DNA from: Embleya sp040605455
GTDB lineage: Bacteria; Actinomycetota; Actinomycetes; Streptomycetales; Streptomycetaceae
Length of the DNA: 48,043 bases
Assembly: GCF_040605455.1 (NCBI RefSeq)
Contig: NZ_JBEXCV010000060.1
Location: 1-48,043, forward strand
Direction of reading: 5' to 3'
In this document: positions 12,530 through 21,216 of the stretch, piece by piece
Position numbering within the stretch: position 1 is the first letter of the stretch
Layout: each line of letters opens with the position of its first letter
Notes under the pieces: generated by a model
The model's input: only the letters and a program-made list of their open reading frames with translations
Databases searched by the model: none
Told to the model about the DNA's origin: nothing
Made by a program: the position numbers and the translations under genes

Positions 12530-15352
12530 CTACGGGCGCGGATCGCCGTCGACGGGCGCCAGGCGGTCCACCACGCCCTCGGCCCGATCGCTCCGGCCCT
12601 GGTGCCGGTACAGCGCGAGCGCACGCCGCCACGCGTTCCGTGCCTCGGCGTCCTGGCCCAGGGCGTGGTGGACGTCGCCGAGGCACACCAGCGCGTCGGC
12701 CTCCTCGTAGGCGTCGTCGAGGTCGCGGCGCAGCGCCACCACCCGGCGGTAGTGGTCCAGGGCCTCGGTGTGTTCGCCGTCGCGGTGCGCGAGGTAGCCG
12801 AGGCTGTCGAGCGTGAACGCCTCCCCCTCGCGGAAGCCGTGCCGACGACACAGGGCGAGGGCCCGCTCGCAGTGGTCACGGGCGGATCGCAGGTCGCCCA
12901 GGCGGGCTTGGTACCAGCCCACGGCGTTGAGCGCCTCGGCCTCCCGATGCGGGCTGTCCAGCGTGCGTCGGATGCGGAGGTTCTCCAGGGCGTGCGTCAG
13001 GGCCTGCCGGTCGTCGCCGTGCTGTTCCCACGCGAGCGCGAGGTTGAGTTGGGCCTGGGCCCGACCCGCGCCGTCGTCGATCGCCTCCGACAACGCGAGG
13101 GATCTGCGCAGGTGTTCGAGTGCGTCGGCGTGGTCTGCGAGCGGTACGTGGGCCCGGCCGAGCAGTCGGTGCGCGAGGGCCCGGTCGGCCGGATCGGCCC
13201 ACACGTCGACGTCCGCCAGGGTTGCCCGAAGCATGGCGACGCGCTCGGGCAACCGACCACGCCGCCACTGGAACGTGTCCAGCGACCAGGCCAGTTCCCA
13301 CGCTCGACGGCTCAGGCCGTGTTCCATCGCGAACGCGTGCGCGTCGCGCAGGCATGCGTGTTCGGCCTCGAACCAGGACATCGCGGTGGTCGCGTCCCGG
13401 AACGGGGGCGACGCGGCAGGAGGCCGTGCCGCCGCGAGCGGGGTTCGCTGTGGGGAGAGCACGCGGTCGCCGGCGTGGGCGGCGTCGACGTAGAAGTCCA
13501 CGAGCCGGCGCAGCGCTTCCTCGCGGGCGCGGCCTCGCTCGGGCTCGCGGGCGCGCTCGGCGGCGTACAGTCGCACGAGGTCGTGCATGCGGTGGCGGCC
13601 CGTGACGTGTTCCTCCGTCAGGTGCGCGGCCTCGAGTGCGCGCAGGTGCGACCGGGTCCGTGCGGGCGTGAGCCCGGTGAGCGCCGAGGCCGCCGCGAGC
13701 GCGATGTCCGGGCCCGGCGCGGCGCCCAGCAGTGCGAACACCCATGCGGTCGTCGGGTCCAGGGCGGCGTACGACGACGCGAACACCGCTCGCAGGTCCG
13801 CGATCGGGTCGTCGGTTCCCAGGGCGTCCAAGCGGGCTGAGCGGTCCTGGAGTTCCGCCGCGAGCACCGCGAGCGGGAAACCGGGGCGGCCGGCCGTGCG
13901 CGCGGCCACGATGGCGACGGCCAGCGGCAGGCCCGCGCAGTGGTCCACGAGCGCGGACACCGCCTGCGGTTCGGCTGCGGCGCGTTTCGGTCCGAGGTGG
14001 TGCACGAGCAGTTCGCGGGCTTCGGTTTCGGTCAGCAAGCCCAAGACGAGCGAACGGGCGCCGTGCGCGGCGGTCAGCCCCGCCAGGCGCCGGCGGCTGG
14101 TGACCAACACGGTGCAGGATGGGCCGCCGGGCAGCAGGGGCACGACCTGTTCACTGTCCCGCGCGTTGTCCAGCACGATCAGCATCCGCTTGTCGGCGAC
14201 GAGGCTGCGGTAGAGCGCGGCACGACCGGGCCGGTCCGCCGGGATCGCGTCCGCCGCGACGCCGAGAGCGTCGAGGAATCCGCGCAGTGCCGCGGCCGGG
14301 GCGACGGGCTCGCCCACCGGAACGAAGCCGTGGAGGTCGACGTACAACTGCCCATCGGGGAAGGCCGCGGCATTCCGGTGCGCCCAATGCAGCGCGAGCC
14401 AGGTCTTCCCGACCCCGCCGGCGCCGCCGATCGTCGCGATCGCCACGCCACGACCCAAGTCGCCGCGCTCGTTCAGATGCCGGTCGAGCTCGGCCGCCGT
14501 CACCGCACGGCCAATGAAGACCGGTGGTGCTGCGGGGAGTTGGCGCGGGACCGGGGTCGCGGTGGTCATGCGTGGGTGCGGGGAGGACGGGGCGGCCAGG
14601 GCTGCCGGGGCGGCGAGCGAGGGCGAGGCAGTGAGAATCTGCTGGTGCAGTCGCCGCAGCTCCGGACCGGGGTCGGTGCCCAATTCCTCCACGAGGCGCC
14701 GTCGGACGTGTCGGTAGTGGGTCAGCGCCTCGGCGGGGCGACCGCCGCGGTACTGCGCGAGCATGAGCTGCGCGGCCAGGCGCTCGTCGAGGGGGTCCGC
14801 CCGCGCGCGGGCGGCTAGTCCCGGCAGCAGCCCCGCATGCTCGCCCAGCCGCAACCGAACGTCGACCAGGTCGAGTTCGGCCTCGTAGCGCTCCCGGTGC
14901 AGTGCCTCGCGGAGGGCGTTGAACCACGGCGTGTCGACCGCGGCGAAGGCGTCCCCGTGCCACAGGTCGAGGGCTTGCCGCCACATCGACGCGGCGCTGT
15001 GGTCGTCTTCGGCCGCGCGGGCCTCGGCCGCGAGCGCCCGGAAGCGATGCAGGTCGACGGCGAACGCGTCGATCTCCAGGAGGTAGCCGCCCGAGTGGCG
15101 GGCGATACGCACCTCCGTGGTGGCGGCCAGGCGGCGGCGCAGCCGGGAGAGGTAGCTGTAGAGGGTGCCCTGCGCGCGCTGCGGAAAGCTTTCGCCCCAG
15201 ATCCGTTCGACGATGCGATCGATGGACACCGGACGATTGGCCTCGATCAACAGCACCGCCAGCACACAGCGTTGCCGGGTATGGCCGAGGTCGACGAGCG
15301 CGCCGCCGACGCGCGCCTCGATGCCGCCGAGCAGAGCGAATTCCACCACCAT
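12530..15352 (-). CDS. AfsR-like SARP regulator (wHTH-BTAD-NB-ARC-TPR)
   Basis: A protein of about 940 residues. Residues about 3-92 form an OmpR-type winged-helix DNA-binding domain, about 98-242 the bacterial transcriptional activation domain, then an NB-ARC ATPase (Walker A GGAGGVGKT with Lys near 316; Walker B MLIVLDNAR), then TPR repeats to the C-terminus. This is the architecture of AfsR, a pathway-level activator in streptomycetes whose DNA binding responds to ATP and phosphorylation. ATG 15352 (MVVEFALLGG) fits the family start; an in-frame ATG at 15415 would add 21 residues but lacks a ribosome binding site. It is co-directional with the cysteine-rich peptide operon, 216 bases upstream, and that gap has an 11-bp-period direct repeat, so it is likely the cluster-situated activator. 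Confidence 0.88.
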   Translation of the reverse strand: MVVEFALLGGIEARVGGALVDLGHTRQRCVLAVLLIEANRPVSIDRIVERIWGESFPQRAQGTLYSYLSRLRRRLAATTEVRIARHSGGYLLEIDAFAVDLHRFRALAAEARAAEDDHSAASMWRQALDLWHGDAFAAVDTPWFNALREALHRERYEAELDLVDVRLRLGEHAGLLPGLAARARADPLDERLAAQLMLAQYRGGRPAEALTHYRHVRRRLVEELGTDPGPELRRLHQQILTASPSLAAPAALAAPSSPHPRMTTATPVPRQLPAAPPVFIGRAVTAAELDRHLNERGDLGRGVAIATIGGAGGVGKTWLALHWAHRNAAAFPDGQLYVDLHGFVPVGEPVAPAAALRGFLDALGVAADAIPADRPGRAALYRSLVADKRMLIVLDNARDSEQVVPLLPGGPSCTVLVTSRRRLAGLTAAHGARSLVLGLLTETEARELLVHHLGPKRAAAEPQAVSALVDHCAGLPLAVAIVAARTAGRPGFPLAVLAAELQDRSARLDALGTDDPIADLRAVFASSYAALDPTTAWVFALLGAAPGPDIALAAASALTGLTPARTRSHLRALEAAHLTEEHVTGRHRMHDLVRLYAAERAREPERGRAREEALRRLVDFYVDAAHAGDRVLSPQRTPLAAARPPAASPPFRDATTAMSWFEAEHACLRDAHAFAMEHGLSRRAWELAWSLDTFQWRRGRLPERVAMLRATLADVDVWADPADRALAHRLLGRAHVPLADHADALEHLRRSLALSEAIDDGAGRAQAQLNLALAWEQHGDDRQALTHALENLRIRRTLDSPHREAEALNAVGWYQARLGDLRSARDHCERALALCRRHGFREGEAFTLDSLGYLAHRDGEHTEALDHYRRVVALRRDLDDAYEEADALVCLGDVHHALGQDAEARNAWRRALALYRHQGRSDRAEGVVDRLAPVDGDPRP

Positions 15353-15930
15353 GGAAGACAACCCTGTCGCAAAGCCCGGCCGTCGGGCAGTGCTTCGGCC
15401 GGCGAAGTCGCCCATCCGATACGAAAGATGGGTTCGGGTCGAGACATGTCCGACCTGTGGACGGGCGGGGCGCGAGCCGACGCGATCGGGGCACTCTCAC
15501 CGGCTCCTGTGCCTCGCGAATCATCCGAGGACCCGGGCCGGGCGGCGGTGTAAAAGCGGGCCGTGATCCCGTCGGCCGAAGGCGATGGGCACTTCGCACG
15601 TATGCAGCCCTGCGTTGATTACCAGGGAAGACGACACCCCGGCGAAAACTCGCGTGCCCGAACGCGAACACGGCGGCTTCGGACTCCTGCGGCAGCCCCG
15701 GGCAACGCGCGCCCATCGGGCGCGGAGCGGGCGCGGGGCTCCGTCGGGCGGCCTGGTGATGATGTGTCCCGCACAGACTTCGCGGTGCGTCGTATGCCGC
15801 GGCCATCGGTGTCGGCCGGCCAATATGCGGCCCCCTGCCGGGCAGTCGCACCCTGAACAGGCACGCGCGCTCGTCGTCGCGCAGCGGAGCGTCCGCGGGC
15901 AGGGGCGAGATCGACCCGGACGAAGCCGGG
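15353..15930. other. Divergent intergenic region
   Basis: This separates the AfsR-like regulator (minus) from the ABC operon (plus). No coding frame here shows homology or a convincing ribosome binding site. It must hold the regulator's promoter, which I could not place. Confidence 0.4.
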
Positions 15931-15959
15931 TTGACAGGGAGGGAGCCGACTTGCACCAT
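15931..15959 (+). promoter_or_regulatory. Promoter of the YtrA-type ABC operon
   Basis: A consensus -35 TTGACA (15931-15936), a 17-base spacer and CACCAT (15954-15959) as -10. The predicted start of transcription lies inside the palindrome that begins at 15960. Confidence 0.5.
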
Positions 15960-15985
15960 GATTCCACTAACTACTTAGTGGAATC
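15960..15985. promoter_or_regulatory. Perfect palindromic operator, likely YtrA (GntR) site
   Basis: GATTCCACTAA-CTAC-TTAGTGGAATC: 11-bp perfect arms around 4 bases, directly downstream of the -10 hexamer. YtrA-subfamily repressors bind operators with CACTA/TAGTG-type half-sites upstream of their own ABC operons, and a YtrA-like gene is the third gene of this operon. This predicts negative autoregulation. Confidence 0.7.
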
Positions 15986-16002
15986 ATGAAGGGCGGAGCG
16001 GT

Positions 16003-16899
16003 GTGAACGACACCTGGGCGATCGAGGCGCGCGGCCTCGGCAAGCGGTATCGGCGCGGCTGGGCCCTGCGCGACTGCTCGTTGCGCATCCCCGCCGGCCG
16101 GATCTGCGGCCTGGTCGGCCCGAACGGGGCGGGCAAGAGCACCCTGTTGAACCTGGCCGCGCGGCTGCGCCGACCCACCGCCGGCAGCCTGCGGCTGTTC
16201 GGCACCTCGATCTCCGATCCCGAGGCGATCCTGCGGATGGCCTTCCTCCCCCAGGACAAGCCGCTGTTCAAGCGATTCACCGTGGAGGAGACCCTGCGCC
16301 TGGGTCGGGAATTGAACCCGAGCTGGGATCAGAGCGTGGCCGAGCGCATCGTCCGGGCCGGAAACATTCCCCTGCATGCCCGGGTGGGCACGCTCTCCGG
16401 CGGTCAGCGCACTCGTGTCGCCTTCGCGCTGGCCTTCGGCAAGCGGCCGAACCTGCTCGTCCTGGACGAGCCGATGGCCGACCTCGATCCCCTCGCCCGG
16501 CACGAGACGGCCGCGACCCTGATGGCCGAAGCCGCCGACTCCGGCACGACGGTGGTGATGTCCTCGCACCTGCTCGGCGAACTGGCGGACATGTGCGACT
16601 ACTTCGTCCTCCTCCGCGAGGGACGAATCCGGCTGGCGGGCGACGTGGACGAACTCCTGCCCGAACACCGGCTGATCACCGGAGCCGGCACCCACCTGGA
16701 ACCGCACACCGTGGTCGAGAGCCGGACCGCCGGACGTCAGACCACCGCGTTGATCCGGCCCCAAGGCCCCATCGCCCCGTCCTGGGCAGTCGTGGAACCA
16801 TGCCTGGAGGACGTGCTATTGGCTTACCTGCGCGCACCGGCCGCGCCCGCCCTGCTGACCGACGTCGCCCGGGTACCGGAGCGGGCGGTGGCTGCGTGA
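16003..16899 (+). CDS. ABC transporter ATP-binding protein (YtrB-like)
   Basis: A 298-residue ATPase with Walker A GPNGAGKST (39-47), signature LSGGQRTR, Walker B LLVLDEPMADLD and H-loop SSHLLG. The C-terminal extension of about 90 residues is typical of ATPases paired with separate permeases in BcrA/YtrB-type exporters. GTG 16003 follows GGGCGGAG. Its TGA overlaps the GTG of the permease gene (GTGA), and a YtrA-type regulator follows, so the three form one operon. Such systems often respond to cell-wall stress or peptide antibiotics; being next to a peptide-export locus it could give self-protection, but this is only inference. Confidence 0.88.
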   Translation: MNDTWAIEARGLGKRYRRGWALRDCSLRIPAGRICGLVGPNGAGKSTLLNLAARLRRPTAGSLRLFGTSISDPEAILRMAFLPQDKPLFKRFTVEETLRLGRELNPSWDQSVAERIVRAGNIPLHARVGTLSGGQRTRVAFALAFGKRPNLLVLDEPMADLDPLARHETAATLMAEAADSGTTVVMSSHLLGELADMCDYFVLLREGRIRLAGDVDELLPEHRLITGAGTHLEPHTVVESRTAGRQTTALIRPQGPIAPSWAVVEPCLEDVLLAYLRAPAAPALLTDVARVPERAVAA

Positions 16900-17864
16900 G
16901 CACACTCGCCCACACCCCATCCACCCGGTCGGCCGCGCGCCGCCGACCGCACCTGAGCGGCATGGCCTGGCTGACCTGGCGTCAACACCGCGCCGCCTAC
17001 CGGGTGGCCATCGTGGCCACCCTCTCGGCCGGCGCCTGGATGCTCTACCAGGGTCTGCGCTGGCGTGACTTCCTGCGCGACGCACCGCCGTTCCACGACG
17101 AGCGGTACTCCCACGAGTACATGAGCTGGTACCTGCCCGCGCAGCTGTACACGGGCCTGGCCCTGTACATCCTTCCGCTGCTCCTGGGCGTCTTCCTGGG
17201 CGCGCCGCTCCTCGCCGCGGACCGCGACAACGGCACGGCGAAGCTGGTCGTCACCCAGTCGGTGTCCCGGGTGCGGTGGATGGCCACCAGACTGGCCGTA
17301 ACCGCGCTCGTGGTGGTGGTGTGTACCGGTGTGCTGTCCGCCGCGTTCACCTGGTGGTGGCAACCGCACGGCCTGAAGGTCGAGTGGTATCGACCCGAAC
17401 GCTTCGCCACCACCGGCCCGATGCCGGTCGCACTCGCCCTGGCGACGACTTTGCTGGGCGCCCTGATCGGCTTCGCGATCGGCCGAACACTGCCGGCCAT
17501 GGTGATCACCCTCGGCGCGAGTACGGCCGTCCTGTACGTGTCCACGCGTTTTCGGGGCCTGCTCGGCGTGCGCCGCACGATCAGCGGCCCGCTTCCCGAC
17601 CCCGCCGTCCGCGCGCCGGAACACTCGGCCCACGTCGACCACTTCTTCACCACCGCCTCCGGCCGGCAGGTGCCGCTGGGCAAGTGCTCGCCCGACCCGA
17701 TCGACTCGTGCCTGGCCGTCAAGGGTGTCGTGCACTCGTCGGTGAAGTACTTCGACCTCGCCCAACGCGACACCCTGCAGTGGACCGGTGCCGCGTTCTG
17801 GACCGCTGTGGCCCTGATCGCCGGCGCCCTGACCGTATGGTGGGCCGCCCGCCGACCGCTTTGA
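16896..17864 (+). CDS. ABC transporter permease
   Basis: A 322-residue integral membrane protein starting at GTG 16896, overlapping the ATPase stop codon. Hydrophobic segments lie near residues 42-60, 85-106, 130-152, 185-205, 210-225 and 295-318, giving about six helices, with a larger extracytoplasmic region (about 225-290) containing two cysteines (KCSPDPIDSC). It has the look of an ABC-2-type permease (TWRQHRAAYR near the N-terminus, DRDNGTAKLVVTQSVSR loop). It pairs with the ATPase at 16003. Its substrate is unknown. Confidence 0.8.
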   Translation: MSTLAHTPSTRSAARRRPHLSGMAWLTWRQHRAAYRVAIVATLSAGAWMLYQGLRWRDFLRDAPPFHDERYSHEYMSWYLPAQLYTGLALYILPLLLGVFLGAPLLAADRDNGTAKLVVTQSVSRVRWMATRLAVTALVVVVCTGVLSAAFTWWWQPHGLKVEWYRPERFATTGPMPVALALATTLLGALIGFAIGRTLPAMVITLGASTAVLYVSTRFRGLLGVRRTISGPLPDPAVRAPEHSAHVDHFFTTASGRQVPLGKCSPDPIDSCLAVKGVVHSSVKYFDLAQRDTLQWTGAAFWTAVALIAGALTVWWAARRPL

Positions 17865-17919
17865 CACCAACCGGTGACAACCTCGAACATCGACCCACCC
17901 GGCCGGAGGTGACGAGGAG

Positions 17920-18312
17920 GTGAACACCATCGAATTCCGCATCGACCGCCGCAGCGGGGTCGCCACCTACCTGCAGATCGTCGACCAGGTCAAACAGGCC
18001 CTACGCCTTGGCGTCCTCATCGAAGGCGACCGCCTCCCCACCGCCCGCGAAGTCGCCGAGACCACCGCGGTCAACCCCAACACCACCCTCAAGGCCTACC
18101 GCGAACTCGAACGCGAGGGCCTGGTCGAACCCCGCCCCGGCCGGGGCACCTTCATCCTGCACTCGCTCGTAATGCCGGCCGGCGCCGACGACTCCCCCCT
18201 ACGCGCCGAACTCCGCGACTGGATCACCCGCGCACACGCCGCCGGCCTACAACGCGAAGACATCACCGCCCTGGTCACCTCCCTCACCGAAGACCACTAC
18301 GGCCGCCACTGA
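17920..18312 (+). CDS. GntR-family regulator, YtrA subfamily
   Basis: A 130-residue regulator with an N-terminal GntR winged helix (about 12-78: YLQIVDQVKQALRLG...LPTAREVAE...NPNTTLKAYRELEREGL...RGTF) and a short C-terminal segment of about 45 residues, the mark of the YtrA subfamily. GTG 17920 directly follows GAGGAGG, and a further GGAGG lies 12 bases upstream. It is 55 bases downstream of the permease gene in the same operon. It probably represses that operon through the palindrome at 15960-15985. Confidence 0.88.
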   Translation: MNTIEFRIDRRSGVATYLQIVDQVKQALRLGVLIEGDRLPTAREVAETTAVNPNTTLKAYRELEREGLVEPRPGRGTFILHSLVMPAGADDSPLRAELRDWITRAHAAGLQREDITALVTSLTEDHYGRH

Positions 18313-18401
18313 CACGCGGCGTCCGGCACGCGGCGCGTTCACGGTCATCGGCGATCTCGGATGCGATCGGCCCGGGCTCGCGGCCCTTGGTGATCGGCTC
18401 C

Positions 18402-18485
18402 CGGCGGTGGCCGAGCCGACCGGAACGTACCCTCGGTCGGCTCGGCCACCGCCGCACCCCTGCCGTAGGGGCCCGCCGTTTTTTT
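18402..18485. terminator. 21-bp perfect hairpin plus second hairpin and T-run
   Basis: CGGCGGTGGCCGAGCCGACCG (18402-18422) pairs perfectly with 18434-18454 around an 11-base loop. It is followed by a small hairpin (CCCCT-gccgt-AGGGG, 18457-18471) and a run of seven T (18479-18485). It lies between the convergent YtrA operon and the reductase gene and likely terminates both. Confidence 0.75.
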
Positions 18486-18518
18486 GACTGCTCGATGCGA
18501 AGTTCCGCGACGTCGTCG

Positions 18519-19133
18519 TCACAGGACGTCGTAAGTCAGGTGCGTCGCGGTCGATGTCGGGGTCACGCTCCGCCGTACCAGCGTGCGCGGCGTTCCGCCG
18601 GTGAACAGCGGCGTCCCGGCGCCCAGCACAACGGGCGCCAGGTGCAGCGTCAGCACGTCGACCAGCCCGGCATCGAGCGCCGAGCCGATGGTGGCCCCGC
18701 CGCCCATGAGGACGACGTCCAGGTCCCTGCCGCTGTCCGACGACGCCGCCTCGGCACGCTCGCGCGCGGCGGTGACCGCGTCGGGCAGACCGGTGGTGAC
18801 GAACGTCCAGTCGAGGTCGGTGAGCCGCACCGACTCCGGCGGCGAGCTCGTCACGACGACGAACACGGGCCTGCCGACCTCGCCGGCGCCGTAGCCGGTT
18901 CTATCGTCCCAGCCGTTCGGACCGTCGACCATGTCGAAGAGCCGGCGACCGAGGACGACGGCGCCCGAACGGGCGGTCGCCTCGCGCAGGACCCGGCGAT
19001 CGTCGGGGTCGTCGGAGAACGCCCAGGTGTGCAGAGCCTCGCCACCGATGCCCAGACCGTTGTCCGGGCCGGGGTCCGGCCCGGTGACGAAGCCGTCGAG
19101 GGAAACCGAGATGTCGGCGATGATGCGAGTCAT
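18519..19133 (-). CDS. Dihydrofolate reductase-like / RibD C-terminal domain protein
   Basis: A 204-residue protein of the RibD C-terminal/DHFR-like family: SVSLDGFVTGPD at residues 10-21, VVLGRRLFDMVDG, VVVTSSPP, and VVLMGGGATIGSALDAGLVD, the nucleotide-binding glycine-rich segment near the C-terminus. These are NADPH-dependent reductases of generally unknown substrate, common in actinomycetes. It is monocistronic, convergent with the YtrA operon and separated from it by a strong terminator. The ATG at 19133 has no strong ribosome binding site, but the start matches the family (MTRIIADISVSLDG). Confidence 0.85.
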   Translation of the reverse strand: MTRIIADISVSLDGFVTGPDPGPDNGLGIGGEALHTWAFSDDPDDRRVLREATARSGAVVLGRRLFDMVDGPNGWDDRTGYGAGEVGRPVFVVVTSSPPESVRLTDLDWTFVTTGLPDAVTAARERAEAASSDSGRDLDVVLMGGGATIGSALDAGLVDVLTLHLAPVVLGAGTPLFTGGTPRTLVRRSVTPTSTATHLTYDVL

Positions 19134-19606
19134 ACCAGGACAGTCCCCATCCGCCGCCCGAACTCATCGCTGACGCGGGAAACGTGTCCCGGATGCGAAC
19201 CCGAGAGCCCCCAGACGGGCAGCCGACCCGGCCTGCGGGGGATCGAAGAGGATTTCGGGTCGCGCCGCGACAGCGGTCGGACACTCGGGATCCGATCACC
19301 CGCAAGTCATCCCCTGGGACGCAGTACGCCCTCGACACCTGGGCCCGCCGCGAGACGGTGCTCCGGGCGTCGCCGACACCCTTGGGCGTGTCGGCGCGAG
19401 AGCCCGGACCATGGAGCGCACGGAGGTGCTTGAGCGCGCATTGTCGGCGGCATGAGCGGATGTTCTCGCCGATCGCCGCCGGATTCGTGCCCGTGGACAC
19501 CGAGGGGTGGTTCTGGATCAGGAGTGGCGCGCCGCGGGATGGCGACCGACCCTCGTGACGGCGAACCGCTCCAGTCGACTCGCGAAGGTGCCACGTTCGC
19601 GGCCCC
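19134..19606. other. Intergenic, no gene seen
   Basis: No frame with homology, coding bias or a ribosome binding site was found here. It lies between two co-directional minus-strand genes and may hold the promoter of the reductase. Confidence 0.4.
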
Positions 19607-20041
19607 TCAGTCGAGACAGAACTCGTTGCCCTCGATGTCCTGCATCCCGAGGCACGACTCGTTGTCGTCGTCGGCAGGCAGTAGTCGCCCGCGTACCGCG
19701 CCGAGCGGGACCAGTCGTGCGCATTCGGCCTCAATTGCGGCCAAGCGCTCTTCACCCACGAGCCCGGTGCCGACCCGTACGTCAAGATGCACCCGATTCT
19801 TGACGACCTTGCCTTCGGGAACGCGCTGGAAGAACAGTCGCGGGCCCACACCTGAGGGATCGATGCATGCGAACGCCGAACCCCGACGCTCAGGCGGCAG
19901 CGCGCGATCGAAATCGTCCCAAGTGGCAAACCCCTCCGGTGGCGGCGGTACGACGTACCCCAACACCTCGCACCAGAAACGAGCGACGCGCTCGGGTTCT
20001 GCGCAGTCGAAGGTGACTTGGAACTGCTTGATCGACGCCAT
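19607..20041 (-). CDS. VOC-family (glyoxalase/bleomycin-resistance-like) protein
   Basis: A 144-residue protein with the vicinal oxygen chelate fold: QFQVTFDCAEPERVARFWCEVLGY at the N-terminus, RLFFQRVPEGKVVKNRVHLDV in the middle, and MQDIEGNEFCLD at the C-terminus. The His of RVHLDV and the Glu of GNEFC occupy usual metal-ligand positions. The ATG at 20041 fits the family start. The actinobacterial relatives are annotated as glyoxalase-like or VOC proteins with no fixed substrate. It stands alone between two intergenic gaps. Confidence 0.85.
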   Translation of the reverse strand: MASIKQFQVTFDCAEPERVARFWCEVLGYVVPPPPEGFATWDDFDRALPPERRGSAFACIDPSGVGPRLFFQRVPEGKVVKNRVHLDVRVGTGLVGEERLAAIEAECARLVPLGAVRGRLLPADDDNESCLGMQDIEGNEFCLD

Positions 20042-20435
20042 CGGGCCACCGTAGCGGCGGGGTTTCGTCGTCGCTACGGGCTTACTCCTGGCCGGGTACC
20101 GCGCAAGGGTCACGATCTCCGCCGGCCTGATGCCTTCGTGGCAACGGCCATCCGCCGTGAAAGGGGTCGGCGGATCTCCACCCGGTATCGGCGCCGTCGG
20201 GCCGCTTCGCCGCCGCGGGCGACGAGGCGACCCGGAGCAGCCGGGACTTGTGGATCGTGTTCTCGCGAAAGGGGGCGCCGTGGAGCCCGGCACCGGCCGA
20301 CACGCCCGCGACAGCGGGGTTCGACCGGGTCGGCAGTGCACGACGGCGCCCACACCTCTCGTGTTCCCGTATGACGCGAGAACGAGGGCGATGCCCGCCC
20401 CGGGGCGATTCCTGGGCCATGCGCTCGGGCGTGGT
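20042..20435. other. Intergenic, no gene seen
   Basis: Several frames are open because of high GC, but none shows homology, codon bias or a start with a ribosome binding site. Confidence 0.4.
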
Positions 20436-21158
20436 TCAGGGTGAGGAGTTGCGGCGTTGGTCGGGGACGGATCGTCGGGGTGGTCGGGTGAGGGTGATCT
20501 GGCGTACGAGTTGGTGTAGGCAGGCGGTGGTCGCGGCGGCGGGCAGGGCGGCGACGACGACGCCTTGCACGGTCCTGGGGGCGTGGGTGAGGGAGAGCAG
20601 CATGGACAGGCCCGCGAAGGCGCCGACCACGATCCACGAGTGCAGTGCCCGGCGGCGGTGGAGGCTGGAGCGCAGGATGGACAGGGAGGCCACGATCCAG
20701 GGGCCGTGGACCAGAACGGGCCACCACCGGGCCGGGCCGGTGGTGGAGGTGGCGGTGTGCCGCAGCGACGCGAGGGTGATCACCGCGCCCAGCACGCTGA
20801 TCGTGGCGACCAGGAGGACGCTCGCCACCACCATGGTGCGGCTGAGCCGGTCCAGCAGCCGTGCGCCGCCCGCCGGTCGGACGGGCGCCGGGGACCGCCG
20901 GCGATGACTGCCGGGTCCCCGGATCGGGGTCGGCAGTTCGACGGTGGCGGGAACGTCGTCGACCGGGTTGCCCAGGAGCCGGGCGAGATCGGCCTCGAAC
21001 TCCGGATCCCCCACCACCGCGAACGACGAGGAGAGCCCGTCGGGTGGCGCGGCCGCGTCCGGGGCCGGCCACTCCGCAATGCCGGGGAACGATGCGACGC
21101 CCTGCGGGAATTGCATGCCGGGCGGGAGATACGGGTCGTATCCATAACCTTCGTACAT
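20436..21158 (-). CDS. DUF2637 membrane protein (SpdB-like)
   Basis: A 240-residue protein with an acidic, proline-rich N-terminal half and four transmembrane helices from about residue 108 on. The segment GPWIVASLSILRSSLHRRRA, followed by HSWIVVGAFAGLS and HAPRT, is the DUF2637 signature. DUF2637 proteins are abundant in streptomycetes, several being SpdB spread proteins of conjugative plasmids or integrated elements, others chromosomal and uncharacterised. The C-terminus LVRQITLTRPPR is also typical. The ATG at 21158 has only a weak ribosome binding site. The gene upstream on the same strand (21217-21519) may be cotranscribed. Alone it is weak evidence for a former conjugative element. Confidence 0.75.
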   Translation of the reverse strand: MYEGYGYDPYLPPGMQFPQGVASFPGIAEWPAPDAAAPPDGLSSSFAVVGDPEFEADLARLLGNPVDDVPATVELPTPIRGPGSHRRRSPAPVRPAGGARLLDRLSRTMVVASVLLVATISVLGAVITLASLRHTATSTTGPARWWPVLVHGPWIVASLSILRSSLHRRRALHSWIVVGAFAGLSMLLSLTHAPRTVQGVVVAALPAAATTACLHQLVRQITLTRPPRRSVPDQRRNSSP

Positions 21159-21216
21159 GGGCCTGACTCGTTCATGGGCTCGGGCGTTGTCGGATGTCGG
21201 TAAGTATTCCCGCGGG

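Noticed and set aside
15521..15967. Open minus-strand frames upstream of the AfsR-like regulator
   Set aside because: No homology, no ribosome binding site, and Arg/Cys/Pro-rich composition typical of random high-GC frames.
20436..21158. DUF2637 protein as proof of an integrated conjugative element
   Set aside because: No Tra/FtsK-like, integrase, excisionase, replication gene or att-like tRNA was found in the window; many DUF2637 genes are chromosomal.
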